Position numbers and translations under genes: made by a program. 64,000 bases of DNA from Tetradesmus obliquus (Eukaryota; Chlorophyta; Chlorophyceae; Sphaeropleales; Scenedesmaceae). The notes below the pieces were generated by a model that worked only from the letters and a program-made list of their open reading frames with translations, did not search any database and had not been told where the DNA came from. The stretch spans positions 1,798,001 through 1,862,000 of the forward strand of contig CP126196.1 in NCBI GenBank assembly GCA_030272155.1, written 5' to 3'. The number at the start of each line of letters is the position of its first letter. The first letter of the stretch is position 1. This document shows, piece by piece, positions 22,906 through 35,260 of this stretch.

Positions 22906-23421
22906 GTGGCAGCAGCTGCAAAGGTCCTGGCAGCGGCTGCAGCAGCAGCAGCAGCAGCAGCAACTGCAGCGTTGCTGTGCCGCACCGCAGTGCAGCTGGG
23001 CCATCTTACCCACCCCCAGCATGTGGCCGCGGCAGGAGGTGGTGCTGCAGGTCATTACAGAGCAGGCGGCAGCACATGCAAAGGCCCTGTGATGGCAGCG
23101 GTTTGTAACCGCAGCAGCTCATTGTTTATAGAGCAGGTGGCAGTAGCTGCAAAGGTCGTGGCAGCGGCTGCAGCAGCAGCAACTGCGGCGTTGCTGTGCC
23201 GCACCGCAGTGCAGCTGGGCCATCTTACCCACGGCCAGCATGTGGCCGCGGCAGGAGGTGGTGCTGCAGGTTATTGCAGAGCAGGCAGCAGCACATGCAA
23301 AGGAGCTCTGATGGCAGCAGCTTGTTGTTAAAGCGCATCATGTCACATGATGTGGCCATGGCAGGAGGTGGTCCAGCAGTTCACTGCAGAGCAGGCGGCA
23401 GCACATGCAAAGGTCCTGTGA
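22906..23421 (+). repeat. Three tandem copies of the hydrolase terminal coding exon
   Basis: The end of exon 8 (WAILPTPSMWPRQEVV to AHAKGL-stop) recurs at about 22996-23092, 23213-23310 and, shorter, 23345-23421. Each keeps the same reading frame and ends in TGA. Translations vary mildly: VITEQAAAHAKAL, VIAEQAAAHAKEL and FTAEQAAAHAKVL. CAG-rich spacers separate them. They could be alternative last exons, or decaying duplicates that have kept their frame by chance of recent origin. The catalytic-His region (PHSW) is only partly kept. Confidence 0.85.
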
Positions 23422-25052
23422 TTTCATCTGTTGATGGTGGCACAGCTGCTGCAATGTGTCGTGATGACTGCACCGTGCATTGCCAGGCAGGTGGGGTGCC
23501 TGCTGACGGCTGCAGCACATACCATGCATGCACAACATCTGCTTCTGCTGACCGCACGCCTGATGCACATCAAATGTGTAGCACATTGTTGGCAGTGCAG
23601 TCAGCAGCATATCGTGGAACTGCCAGTTCATGGCAGCATGGCGCATGCCAGCGCGGCAGCGGCGCTGCTGAAAGGATGGAGCATGCCCTAGGACTGTGAA
23701 CGTGCTGCTCCTGCAGCCTGTGATATTTCTATAATGAGGATGTGTGCACTCTGAAGAGTGTGTGCCATCAATTGTGTGGAACGTCGACATATGTTGCTGG
23801 GTAGGTTAGGGTTGATTCTGGCATGCTTGCCAGTGATTGGCGGTCCGCCCGGCACAACTCATGCTTGGATGTGTTGTCAATCGGCTTTCGTCCAGATGTA
23901 CGGTTTGCAGCGCTTGTCTAAGCGTGTTGTAGGCGTGCTATGCAACTCAGTTGTTGATTTGAGTGGCGGCCAGACCACTGTGTTTACTCAGGCGTTCCAG
24001 CTTCACTGGCGAATGCGTGACACAGTGACAGACGTTGCTCGGCATGTGTGCCCGCCTTGCTTGCTTTGAGTAGTAACTAGTACATATGGCAGCAAGCTGC
24101 TGCCAGCAAGTTTACTTTTTCAGCAGTCATCCATAAACATGCAGTTACAACTGGAAGTGAGCACCAGCTTAAGGTCATGCATACGTGATTATTGGGGGGT
24201 ATGGTTTGGGCCCACCTGCCACCTGCCGGTATGCATATCGTGTCTCATGGAAAGGGGCTCGGAGTCTGTCGCGCACGTCATGCAGCAGCTGTTCATTAGC
24301 ATCATGCTGTGCATAATCATGTGACGACTGTACACCACCACCCAGCCACTTGAACGCAGTGCAGCTGTTCAGCGCCAAAGCACTGCATCAATGCAGCGGC
24401 TGCGTAAACCTTGACAACTCGTCAACACGACCAGTGAATGATGCGCTGCACTGCATCAATGCAGCACATGTGACACGACGCACCCATGCTATGCGGCGGC
24501 GCGTGTTGCGGCCCCACCAGTGCATTTCATCTATCATGGTTTGAAGTAGCATGAAAACGTGCCGCTGCATATGCATGCCCAGTGACAGTCCTGGCGAGGC
24601 CAGCAGGCACACCAATACCGTACCTTGCAAGGGTTTAGGTCACAAAACCCCTCCATAACCCTTCAAAACCCAGTATGCGGGCGCAGCCTAGGAGCTGAAA
24701 ACCTCTCAAAACCATGCAACCCAGCCATCATGGTTGCTATGATGGCAGTAGAACCACACCATGCTGTCATAACAGCCTGCTGCAGGATCTGTTGCAGCAG
24801 ATGCAGGCAAGGCCACGGGGCCGTTTTGGTGCAGTCTTCAAGCCAACCTGTCACAGCATTATTTGAGAACAAACATAACACCACATGACAAGCAGTACAA
24901 TACAATGCCCGTCATACTCTGCGGCCACAGCCACAGGTGTTGGCATAAAAACACATAAAACATGATGGCCAAGATGTCAGCCCAGATTGTTCTTATGGCA
25001 CACCGAATGTGGCTGTGCTCCCACCCATATGCTGCTGCTGCTGCTGCTGCTG
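23422..25052. other. Intergenic region, no gene seen
   Basis: No convincing coding chain on either strand. Degenerate telomere-like and A/C-rich sequence (AAAACCC motifs) occurs near 24630-24720. The minus-strand 3' UTR of the plastid-type gene enters from the right. Confidence 0.5.
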
Positions 25053-26042
25053 TTAGCCGCCGCCGCCACTGCTGCTGCTGCTGCTGCCCTTGTTGATCGT
25101 CAAGGAGCACACCTGTGCACACTCCGACAAGCAGTAGCTGCGCGACCTGAAGCCATCTTTGAACACCACGATCTCCTTCCTCATGGTGAGAGGACCCAAG
25201 CCAGGCGAGCCTGCAGCCACATGGCAACAGCGCAAAGCAGCATTCACAGCAGTACTGTCAAGACTAGCAGCAGCAGCAGCAGCAGCAGCAGTAGGCCACA
25301 ACTTCCCTCCTGCTCAACAGAGTACCCAGGCGAGGCGAACCTGCAGCAACCAGCACAGCCCAGGCAGCAGCAGCAGCAGCAGCAGCATGTTTGGCCCCGC
25401 TGGTGATCTGCAGTGCTGCCGCATAAACTGATTGGCTTTTGCGTGACACAGCAGCAAGAGCGGGTGCCTGCACACGAGCATCACACATGCCAACGCATGA
25501 ACTCCCTATGTCAGCGCATCATGGCTGGTGTGCAGCACTGCCCATTGGCCTTCTGCATCAGTGCACTGCCGCTGCAGCTGGCGAAGCAGCAGGTGGTGTG
25601 TTGAGCTGCGCAGCACAGCACACCACAAGAGCCCCAATCCTGCTCTGCAGCCAAACAGATTCAGCAACAGCAGCCTGCTCACCTTCGCCGCCGCGTATGC
25701 AGGTGGGCACACACTTGCGCGTGCAGCCCTCCACCTGCTTCCTGTTGCTGCCAGCCATCAGGCTGCTCAAAGCAGGGGCTGCTGTCTCCCCTGCATGCAT
25801 ACAACAATCGCTGGACATCCATCAACCTTATGTTCCTGTACAATCCTGGTAGAATGAGCATTTTGACTTTGGTCAAACGCTTACAGGCAAGATGAAAACT
25901 CTCTGTCAACAACAGCACACACCACAGGCCAATGAGCACTGACACTCTTCTTGCCTGAGGCACTTTGAGCCTGCCAGCGCAATGGTCAGAAGGAAGTTGG
26001 GCAAAGTAGTGCTGCTGTGAACTCAGCTGCTCGCTGCTGCCC

Positions 26043-26078
<36 letters not shown>

Positions 26079-26670
26079 AGGGCAGCTGCCAGCCTGTACG
26101 GCTCGCTGCGGCATGCTGCTTGCACACGAGCAGCACTGACTGAGCGAAACAAAATCCACCTGGTGCACATAAATGCTAGTCAGTCCTACATCAAGTGCAG
26201 CTTGTTGTCTCATAGATCATGCTACACAACATCAGAGTTCTGATTGTCCTCAGCGCACCTGCAGCAGACAGCTCGCTGGGGACGTTGCCCTCATTGCTGA
26301 TGTTTGCCTCCACCAGGTCAGCTGCATTTCCTGCAAGCGCCTGCTGGCACAAGCAGCAGGCACACACAGCAGCCGGGGTGCCGCGAAGCTCAGCACTATA
26401 TAATGATCTGTGCTACTGCTTGAACTAGTAAGGCCTTCGCATGCTCAAAAGGTTCAACCCTGTGCATAGAGTGCTGTGGTGTTGTGAGACTGTGCTACCT
26501 TGGACATATTGCTGCTTTTGTTCACGCAAACGTACAGTGATGGTTGATGGGATTGGTGTATCAATACTGACACTGCTTGCAGCAGCAGTTGACTAGCGCA
26601 CTTGCTGGGCTGGCGATTGTCACTCACCAAGTGCAGCTGCAGCAGTGCGAGGGCAGCTGCTTGCAACCAT
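25053..26670 (-). CDS. Conserved Cys-rich protein of unknown function, probably plastid
   Basis: Five exons (26628-26670, 26259-26330, 25885-26118, 25683-25790, 25053-25210) close in phase to 204 residues. The C-terminal half carries paired-cysteine blocks: GCTRKCVPTCIRGGEG, SPGLGPLTMRKEIVVFKDGF and RSRSYCLSECAQVCSLTI. From memory these resemble a conserved protein of land-plant plastids without an assigned function, but I cannot name it. The N-terminus (MVASSCPRTAAAAL) is compatible with a transit peptide. The middle holds a poly-Gln run from CAG repeats; its exon edges are the least certain part. The upstream neighbour intron carries a diverged copy of the last exon's start (25303-25355). 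It ends in Ser/Gly repeats. Confidence 0.6.
25303..25355 (-). repeat. Diverged copy of the terminal exon start with acceptor
   Basis: On the minus strand, GTTGCTGCAG followed by GTTCGCCTCGCCTGGGTA mirrors the acceptor and first bases of the last exon (GGCTGCAG then GCTCGCCTGGCTTGGGT at 25210 downward). It lies in the preceding intron. Confidence 0.6.
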
Positions 26671-27284
26671 GGCTGGCCACGCACAACTGGAAGGATGCTG
26701 CTGCTGCTACTGCTGCTGGCTGCCTTATGGCTGTGAACGTCTGAATTCCAGTCCTTTTTGTGAGCTGCTTGAGTGTGTGTGCTGCATGTGCTGTGTGTAT
26801 CGCCCTGCAGGGCCCTGCAGGCGCTGGCCTTACACCGCAGCCCAGTGCTGTTACTGCTGGGAGGGGTTTGCCTGCTCAGGGCCCGTGGCAGCAAGGCCTG
26901 CTGCTGCAACATAGAGTTTACTAGCCTCAATGTGGCGTCCACAGGCAAAGTCAGGCGCAACAAGGCACAATGTCACAGTGCTGGGTGCTGCTACTGCCTG
27001 CAGTAGTGCTGCGCGGTTTGCAAGGTGTTGTGTCGACGTAACTAAAGACGTGGTATCAAGCATAAACCTGTTGAAGTTTGCAGGAATGAACATGTCACCT
27101 GACTGGGCCCGCCCTTGTCATGCTGTCTTTACTGTCACAGGACGGCAAACGCCGACCGTAACTGGTGTCGAGCTTGCATACATCGCTGTATAACGTGCTC
27201 ATATTGTGGATTGGTTCAGCAGCAAGCGGCTGAGAGGCTTACAGACTTCTGTCTCATGGAGTGCTGATCGCCGTTCATCAGCTG
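26671..27284. promoter_or_regulatory. Divergent promoter region
   Basis: Lies between ATG 26670 (minus) and ATG 27285 (plus). It must contain both promoters and 5' UTRs; no specific element is recognised. Confidence 0.4.
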
Positions 27285-28322
27285 ATGATGGCCTCTTCAC
27301 GACTGATTCCCGAGGCTTTGATTACATGCGTGCTGCCTGAGTACGAGGAGAAGCACATCTGGTGGCTCGTGCTGCAGTACCTGGAGGATGCCAACTTTAA
27401 TCACACTGCGTCAGCTTTCAAGCTCGAACTGAGCTGCAAAGGCATTCAGACTGAGGTATTGAGTCTTTCCAAGGTGCGCGATGGGCTAGACAGCAGATGC
27501 GGGACGGTCGGCACACCTGGGAGGACGGCCTGTCTTCCGAGCGGGGTGCTGACCACGTTTCTGCTCGCCATTGCAGGAGGCAATACGTCAGCACTTCGCA
27601 TGCCTGCTTACACGGCAGCTGGCGGGTCCGTCAACGTCAGCACTAGTGTTGCCGCGCTCTGCAGCACAAGGTGAGCGGGGAGGTCAAAGGTCATAGGCGC
27701 GCTTGCCAGCATGCCTTATGCTGCCGCGGGTGTTGACTGAGATTCGCATGGTTTGAACGTGCCAATGTTGATGTATGCAGGGGTGGCGGCAGGGCAGCAT
27801 GAGGCACAGCCTGGTGTGCACACCCAGTTGACCAGCAGCAGCAGCAAGCAGGCAGCAGGCTCTGCACAGCAGCAGCAGCAGCAGCAGCCGCAGCAGCAAC
27901 AGCAGCAGCACCAGCAGCTTGAACTGCGAAAGCAGCATGAAAAGGATGGCAAACAGCAGCAGGCTGCAGGCCCGCGGGGCCATCCTGGCGAGTGCAGGTC
28001 ACCAATGGACATAGACCAGCGGCATCCTCAGCAGCTGGATCAGGGTGAATACCATGCAGCAATGCTGCAGCAGCAGCAGCGTGAGAGGCAGCAGCCGCAG
28101 AAGCAGCAGCAGCCGCCGCAGCAGAAAGCTGCAGCCAAGGTGATGACTCAGCAAGCCAAGCAGCAGCAGCAGCAGAAGGCCCCTGCCGTGCAGGACAAGC
28201 AGCAGCACGCTGAGCCTGCCAAAGCAACCCCTGCTGCAGCTTCTGAAGGTGCGCCTGCACCAGCCGCTGCAACAAAAGCTGCAGCCCCTGCTGATCCTCC
28301 TGCGCCTGCTGCTGCCGCACCC

Positions 28323-28355
<33 letters not shown>

Positions 28356-31087
28356 CCGCCTCCGCTGCTGGTGTCGCGTAACTCCAGCTTCCCTGAGGGC
28401 GATGATGTGCTGGACTTTGGGGATGGCGATGACGAGGATGCAGCAGCAGCAGATGCAGAGGCAGAGGAGCACGAGGATGGCTTTGCAGGAAGTGAGGCAG
28501 CAGAGGATGAGCAGCAGCAGAGTGGCAGGGCTGCTGAGGAGGCTGATGCAGGGTGAGTGCGGCGGGCGGGTACTGCCATGGCTTGCTGTGCAGTATGGTA
28601 GCCTGACCACTGCATCAATGCATTGCTGTCAGAGGATGGTGCTGCACTTCATCTGCTGTGTGACAGTTCATGGGTGGTGCTGGATTGGCGGGCTTCCTTG
28701 GTCTGCTGGGTATTGCCATTAGCATGCTTCTTTGATGTCAAATTGCATGCGCCTTGTTGCGCAGTATGCTTGATGCATGCTGCTGCTGCTGCGGTTGCGT
28801 CTCAGCACATGACGTCTGTCTGCACAACATCTGCACAGCATGGCATCATCCGTCACCTGTTCATTCCATTTTCTGATCGTTGCTGCCTCCATTGCTGCTG
28901 CTGTTGCCGCACAGGCGCGACAGCCGCGAGCAGCAACCCCTCTCACCCAGAGCGGCAGCATCAGGGCAGCAGCAGCAGCAGCACTCTGGCGGCAAGCCGC
29001 TGCTGCGGCGGGGCCGCGATGCCATCCCCAGGCCACCATCACGCCTCAGCAGCGAGGCACGCAGCAGCCGCAGCCCCAGCAGGCCCCACAGCCGCAGCCG
29101 CAGCAGGGGCAGGGGCCGCAGCAGCAGCATGGACCGCAGCAGGAGCCACACGCGCAGCGACCGCCACCGCCACAGCCGCACACACAGCCGCAGCCGCACC
29201 CGCAGCAGGGGGCGCAGCGGCAGCAGGGACCGGCGGCGTAGCCGCAGCTACACGCCGCACAGCCGCAGCCGCAGCCACAGCAGGGGCCGCAGCGGCAGCT
29301 ACAGCCGCAGCCGCAGCAGGGGCCGTGACTACTCGCGCGGCCGCAGCAGCCGCAGCCACAGCCGCAGCCGCAGCAGGGGTCGCAGCGGCGGCAGGGGCAG
29401 GGACGGCGGCTATGCCCCCCGCGGCGGCTACCACCAGCACGGCAGCCAGTACAACTTCAACAGCCGGGCGGGTAGCGGCGACTTCCGCGCACCAGGCCGC
29501 GGCGGCTATGCTGCTGCAAATGGCGGCGCCGGCATGCGCGGGCGGGGCCGGGGTGGTGCGTTTGTGCGGCGCGGCAGCGGCGAGTATGACATGTCACGGC
29601 CCAGCGCTGACCACCACCATGCAGGAGCAGGTGTGGCTGCTGGTGGCGCGGGTGGCGGTTACACGCCGCATTACCAGAGGGGCCGCGGAGGCAGGGGCTA
29701 TGACGGAGGCAGGGGAGGGTTCCAAGGCAGGGGCGGCTTCCAACAGCAGCGGCAGCCTGGCAGGCCGCTGTATACAAATGCCCACAACATGGCTGGCAGC
29801 AGGGACAGGTCGCATGAGCGGGAACTTGAGCAGGAGCATGAGCACCATGAAGATGGCTGGCAGCAGCAGCAGCATGAGGGCGGCAGGGCAGCAGCTGAGC
29901 TGCACGACAGGCCGGACGGCGAGCAGCAGCAGCAGCAGCAGCTGGCAGGCGCAGGCAGCGACCCCGCTGCTGCTGCTGCTGCTGGCGCAGGCGATGCAGC
30001 AGCAGCAACAGCAGCAGCTGAGCTTGAGGGTGTGGCAGAGCACCCCCGCAGTGTGCCAGTATCTGGCAGCAGCCCTAATGGTGTGCTGGCTGGGGACTTC
30101 AACAGGGCTAACAGCGGCAGGGGAGGAGGCAGGTTGGGGCCGTTTGTGGCACGTGGCGGCGGCAGGGGCAGGGGCAGGGCCCACCCCTACAGCATGCACA
30201 CACACACGCCCATCCCCGCACCCCCGCCTGGCCCCCCACCTTCAGCAGCAGCAGCAGGTGGTGCGGCTGCTGCTGCTGACGCAGCAGTCCTGCTGGAGCC
30301 CGGCACGGAAGTCGAGAAGGGCAAGGCAGGCGGCAAGTACGACTGGCCGCCCAAAGACCCCGCTGCTGCTGCTGCTGCCCACACTCGGCTAGCAACTGCG
30401 CCACCCCGCCGGCCGGCAGATCCCCACTGGGGCGCTGCTGCACCACAGCAGCAGCAGCAGCAGCCTGGGCTTGCCAAGCCGCACCGCTTTGTGCAGGTGG
30501 GGGCAGGCGCAGCGCCTGGGGCGGCTGGCCGGCGGCTGTCTAGCGGCATCCTGGTGTCTGGTGTGTCGCTGGACTCTGCTGATGCAGGGGGTGCTGCTGC
30601 AGGCCACAGCCACGCAGCAGCAGCAGCAGCAGGGATTGATGACAGGTGGCAGGGGAGTGATGATGAGGGTGAGGTAGGCAGGGGCAGGAGCGGCTCTCCT
30701 TCTGGAGGTGGCGGCAGGTGGGGCAGTGGGGATGGGGGCGATGGCAGGGAGAGCAGGGACGGCGGCGGCGGAGGCAGTAGCTGGAGACGTAGCTCAGACG
30801 GTGGCGCAAGGGAGGGCAGGGACAGCAGCCCAGGTGCTGTGGCTGCTGCGCTGGCGAATGCAGCTGCGGATGCAAAGTTGTCGGCGGCTGCAGCAGCAGC
30901 CGGCGGCGTGTCTGGCGCTGCAGTGGTGGCGAAGCGCAAGCTTGCGGAGGCTGGTTCAGTTGCGATTACGGATTTGAGCATGAGCCATGACTCGCCGCTG
31001 CGAGGTGGTGCGAGCCCGGCTAGTACTGCTGGCGGTGCGCCTGGCAGCGGGCCTACAAAGCGGGCTCGCGCAAGCAGCCCTGCGTAG
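27285..31087 (+). CDS. LisH-motif protein with poly-Q, SR and RGG domains
   Basis: Four exons (27285-27455, 27577-27670, 27781-28552, 28915-31087) join in phase to 1069 residues. Residues about 18-45 (HIWWLVLQYLEDANF then NHTASAFKLE) look like a LisH dimerisation helix pair. A Gln-rich stretch and an acidic stretch (EGDDVLDFGDGDDEDA) follow. Exon 4 encodes a long Arg/Ser domain (SRSRSRGRGRSSSMDRSRS-like) typical of splicing and nuclear-speckle proteins, then RGG/GRGGY boxes and a low-complexity tail. No RRM is visible. A nuclear RNA-processing role is an inference from composition; I do not recognise an orthologue. Upstream alternatives to ATG 27285 exist (ATG 27288). TGTAA at 31671 fits the 3' end. 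Confidence 0.75.
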
Positions 31088-32970
31088 GCCTGGCAGCAGC
31101 AGCAGCATAGGCGGCTTTTGACTGTGGCGGTGTGAGCAGCAGGCTGCCAGATGCGGAAAGGGCCTGGCAGCAGCAGGTGCAGCAATGTAGGGGGCTTGGA
31201 CTGTGGCGCTGTGAGCACGATAGCAGGCTGTTGAGACCTGTTGGAAGAGGGCTGGCGGCAGCATTGCTGGAGAGCTGCCCTCCTATGGTGAATGAATTCG
31301 GAGGGGCGATTGAGGCGCGTTGTGTGGCGCGGGGGAATGCTGTACTTGTGCGGCGGCCTATGTTGCACAGGCAGCGTGTGCCAGGAGCAGCTGTGGGCTG
31401 TGGGACGTCAAGCAGGCGGGAGCAAGTGAAGCCCTATCAGCAGGTTACCATGTAGCATGCTACATTGTGCTGGTGTTATGGTGTGGCATGGTGGGATGCA
31501 CAGGCAGCGTGCGCCAGCACCTACAGGCTGCTGGACAAGAAGCATGCAGCTGCAACTGATGGTGTATTAGCTGGTGTTTTAGCAGGTGACCATGTGACAT
31601 GCACGATGCATTTTGGTGTGATACCTTCGGCAGGACTGCGCAAATGTGAGCTTGGCGTGCAGGTGTGAAATGTAATTGTGGCGTGCAGGAATGCGTGCGT
31701 GCGTGACTAATGATGTGCATGAGGCAGGGGACGCTCGCTGTTTTGGCAGTAGCAGAGGGTGCTTGGCAGGTGTCTTTGCTGGCAGCAGCACGGCAGCAGC
31801 AGGCAGCAGGTTGGCAGGATGATGTTATAACAATTAGTTCTACTTGCCACGGCGCTGGTCAGCTGTGTATGCATCCTGGCATCACACAGACCTACGGCCT
31901 GCAAGGGCATGCAGCAGCAGCAGCCAAAGCAGTGGCAGCAAATATCTATGTTTGTGATTTGTTCTTGGTGTGACCTTTAGTTCTGACCCTTGCAGGGTTT
32001 ATCAATCACTTGTATCCAGCACTTGTGAGCACACCAACAAGCAGCAGCATTGTGTGACCGTTAATCAGTGGCACTGATGCCCAACGATTGAGTTGCGGCA
32101 CTCACTAGCTGTTGGCCAGCTGTCTTCTGTTACGTATGAAAAAGAATTGCGAGGGGGATCTGTATGATATTGAAGCTACCAGCGTGCTGCAGCTGCCGTG
32201 GTGGCCACCTGGGGCTGATCACCATGTGGCCTGGCCTTCAAGGCCAGCTCAAGGCTTGAGCCCAAGAAGTATCTGGCTCCTGCCATGAAGAGGGTGTGCT
32301 GACATGTGATTATTTTGGGCACGACTGGTAACAGACTTACTGCACCGCACAACGTGCTCACAGACCACTTCTTGCCATGTGAGTGCGCATTATGTTGCAT
32401 GATGCTGATGCTTGTAATGAATGCAATTCGGCAACTTTCCTTATACAGACCACCTGTGTTTGCTGTGTCTAATGGTACAAGGAGGCATTGCTACACGCTG
32501 CACCACCACGTGGTTCTGGTGTAAGAGCTCAACATTGGACATTTCGACCTTCACTCTCTGGCGCTTATCCATTTTGTCCCCGTCACTTTCATCACAACAA
32601 TCGATCTATCGACAAGTGAAATGCTTTCAGCACTGGCAACACAACGAGGACATGTGCGCACCACAAGCAGCATAATTCCAAGAAACGCAGGTTTATGCTT
32701 GATTGCAATGATCGGCCGGCACTGAATCATCCACGAATAGTTTCATCTCGTGAACGCGCAACATCTTGCATCTCAGCATCAACGAAAGGCCCTTTATGCA
32801 GGTGTGCCGTTTCCGTAAGCTCAACCCGCGACATCAACCGTTCCGGGTCAAAAATTGATCCTTTAATTCATCAAATTAACTACATTAAGAAAATTTCCAT
32901 AACGCCTGCAACTGGTGTTTGGGAAGCCCTGCTGGAACTGCAGCCTGCAGGCTGGCACACAGCAGTAACC
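31088..32970. other. 3' UTR of the SR protein and intergenic DNA
   Basis: Begins with two tandem, diverged copies of a roughly 70-bp unit (about 31088-31150 and 31160-31230) and a second pair (about 31362-31420 and 31493-31550, sharing CACAGGCAGCGTG). TGTAA at 31671-31675 is a likely poly(A) signal. No gene is seen between there and the patatin start. Confidence 0.5.
31671..31675 (+). terminator. TGTAA polyadenylation signal of the SR/LisH gene
   Basis: First clear TGTAA downstream of the stop at 31085-31087, implying a 3' UTR of about 0.6 kb. Confidence 0.5.
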
Positions 32971-35260
32971 ATGGCCACGAATTTACTAGCTCCGCCAAAA
33001 GCCATCATCAGCTGGCCTGGATACGGCATTATGTTCTTCTGGCAGCTCGGTAGGTGCTTGTGGGTAGCGAGGCAGCAGCTGGCAAGGCAGCAGGCAGCAA
33101 CAGAATGCACATCTACCTGCAACCCTCTGTCCTGCTGCTTGTTGACTTTGCTGCTGCTCTGCATGCATATATCCTTGCAGCTGCAATGAACCTGCAAGTT
33201 TTTTTCATGAAATGCAAAATCCTGTCACAACCAGCACCATGACGTTTGTGAATTGCAACTGCTTGCTGCCGCAGGCGTTCTGCAGTACTTGCAGGAAACA
33301 TATGACCTGACGCAGTGTGCTATGGTAGGCAGCAGCGCTGGCGCGCTGCTGAGTGTGCTGGCTGCATGCGGCGTGCAGCCTCAAGCAGCGCTTGACAGAG
33401 CTTACGAGCTGTGTGTGGAGCATGGCGTGTTTAAACGCCCCCTGGGCCTGCTGGTGAGTGTTGTGACATGCAGTTGACTTGATTGCTGCAAGTAAAGCTT
33501 TTACAGCAATTGAGTGCATACCCGGCAGATTGCATAGATCATGAGCAGTGCCAGGCAACAGTAGTTGCACCACCTGTTGCTGCACACGCTATAATAGCAT
33601 CATGTACTGTGATTTGTGGTTCATAGCATATGCTAAGCATGACAAGATGCTTCGGTCCGTGCTGCTGCGTCCAGGGAGTGTGGGGTGGCATCGTGCGACA
33701 GTGGCTGCAGGAGCTGCTGCCGGCAGACGCAGCGCAGCGCTGCAGCAATGGCCACGTGCAGCTGGTGCTGACCACACTGCCCTTCCTGCGGGGGCAAGTG
33801 GTCAGCGAGTTCAAGGTGCGCGGCAGCTGGCTGGCAGTAGCGTCGTGTTATGTTACTGCTCCACTCAATTGCGGAGCAGGATTCAACAATCAGGAGCCAA
33901 CGAGAGGCTCGTAGGGGGTAGCACACTGCTAACAAGGTTGAGGATGAAGTCGTTATCTGTGAGCCGTAGCGGATGGTCACTGCATGCTCTCCATGTTGGC
34001 ACTGCAGGCTGGGCAGCTCAGCACTGCCCCTGCTGCTCCTTGGCGCGTACATGCAGAAGTGCGTCGTGGGCGCATTCTACTCCTGAGAGTGTTTGCATAC
34101 GATCTAGCACCGCAGTCCTTGTGCCCCGCACACTCAACTTTAGGGTGCAAAACGCTCTTCAGATGTCGATTGTTTTCATGCTGCAGGACCGTGATGACCT
34201 AGTGGCTGCTGCACTGGCCTCAGCACACCTGCCCTTCATATTGGACTGGCGCCTGGCTGCCGCCTGGCGGGGCAAGCGCTGCGTGGATGGCAGCCTGATG
34301 TATATCCTCACAAGGTCCGCGCACCCGCCTTCTGCGCTGCTTGCTAAGGGTACAGCCGAGTCTGCTTGAAGAGCTGTGCAAGCATGCCATGCACGCAGTG
34401 CCTGGCAGCATGCCCACCTGCAGGATGCATACTCGCCTCACAGCTGGCGCAGCAGTGCCGAATGATGCAGCGTGGCTGGCTCGACCCATCCACAGGACTT
34501 GCCAATTCGCCCACCAGCAGGACATCGACCCAGAGAGTGTCAAACTGTAGCAGAGCTGGCCAGCAACCACACTTCTTGTCAAGCGCAGTTGCCACTGGTC
34601 ACACGCCTAGTATGATGTACTACTAGCCTGCTTGCATGCACCTGATTGCAATCTCTCTGTCAACACCAGCCATGCTGTGCTGTGCTGTGTGCGCCTTCCA
34701 CCTCATGCAGGCGCTGCCGCTTCCTCAAGCCTCCAGGCAGCAGCAGCTGCCCGCTGCTGCTGTTTGACCCCTTTGCATGCGGCACGCAGCTGCTCAGCGC
34801 CGGCGGCCTGGCTCGCTGCATCAGCTTGGCCGGCAACAGCAAGGCAGCAGTGCAGCAGCTGATGAGCCAGGGGGTGGCGCATGCACAGCGGATGGCTGCT
34901 GCTGGGCAGTTTGCAGCGCTGCCGTTGAAAGCAGGGGCCCTGGCAGTAGCAGCAGCAGCAGCAGCTGCGACTGAGCGTGTGCCACGGGGTATGCAGCAGC
35001 AGGTGGATGACGCTGCGGATTTGCCGGACCAGGTCAAGCTGCCGCCGCCTATGATGCAGCAGCAGCAGCAGCAGCGGGATGGTGACAAGCTACAGCAGCT
35101 GCAGGACTGGGTGCTACAGCAGGTGGCTGGCGCAGGGAGCGGGCACACTGTTGGAGACATGCCAGGTCCGCGTCAACGAGGCAATGGGAAGCTTGATGCG
35201 AGCAGCCACGCTGGTGTTGTGGACATCAACGCAATCTGCAGGGCGGCAGTTGCACGCTGA
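32971..35260 (+). CDS. Patatin-like phospholipase / acyl hydrolase
   Basis: Patatin-like enzymes cleave acyl chains from lipids with a Ser-Asp dyad. Five exons (32971-33049, 33275-33453, 33675-33815, 34187-34314, 34711-35260) give 358 residues in phase. The N-terminal PGYGIMFFWQLGVLQYL corresponds to the glycine-rich oxyanion region, though poorer in Gly than the usual GGG. The nucleophile is Ser47 in GSSAG and the partner Asp167 is in VDGS; SAHLPFI precedes it, as in the family. The C-terminal exon is Ala/Gln-rich and low complexity. The frame stays open upstream of ATG 32971, so an N-terminal extension is possible. No organelle signal is obvious. Confidence 0.88.

Noticed and set aside
22906-23421. 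CRISPR-like array (regular repeats of about 200 bp)
   Set aside because: The units are copies of a coding exon with CAG-rich spacers, not short identical repeats with unique spacers, and the host is eukaryotic.
28623-30392. 589-residue plus-strand frame overlapping the SR protein
   Set aside because: It is a frame-shifted reading of the SR/RGG exon; the chosen frame gives Arg-Ser and RGG repeats and joins three upstream exons in phase.
30187-31368. 393-residue minus-strand frame
   Set aside because: Antisense to the SR protein exon, Pro/Ala/Leu-rich, no domain and no splice support.
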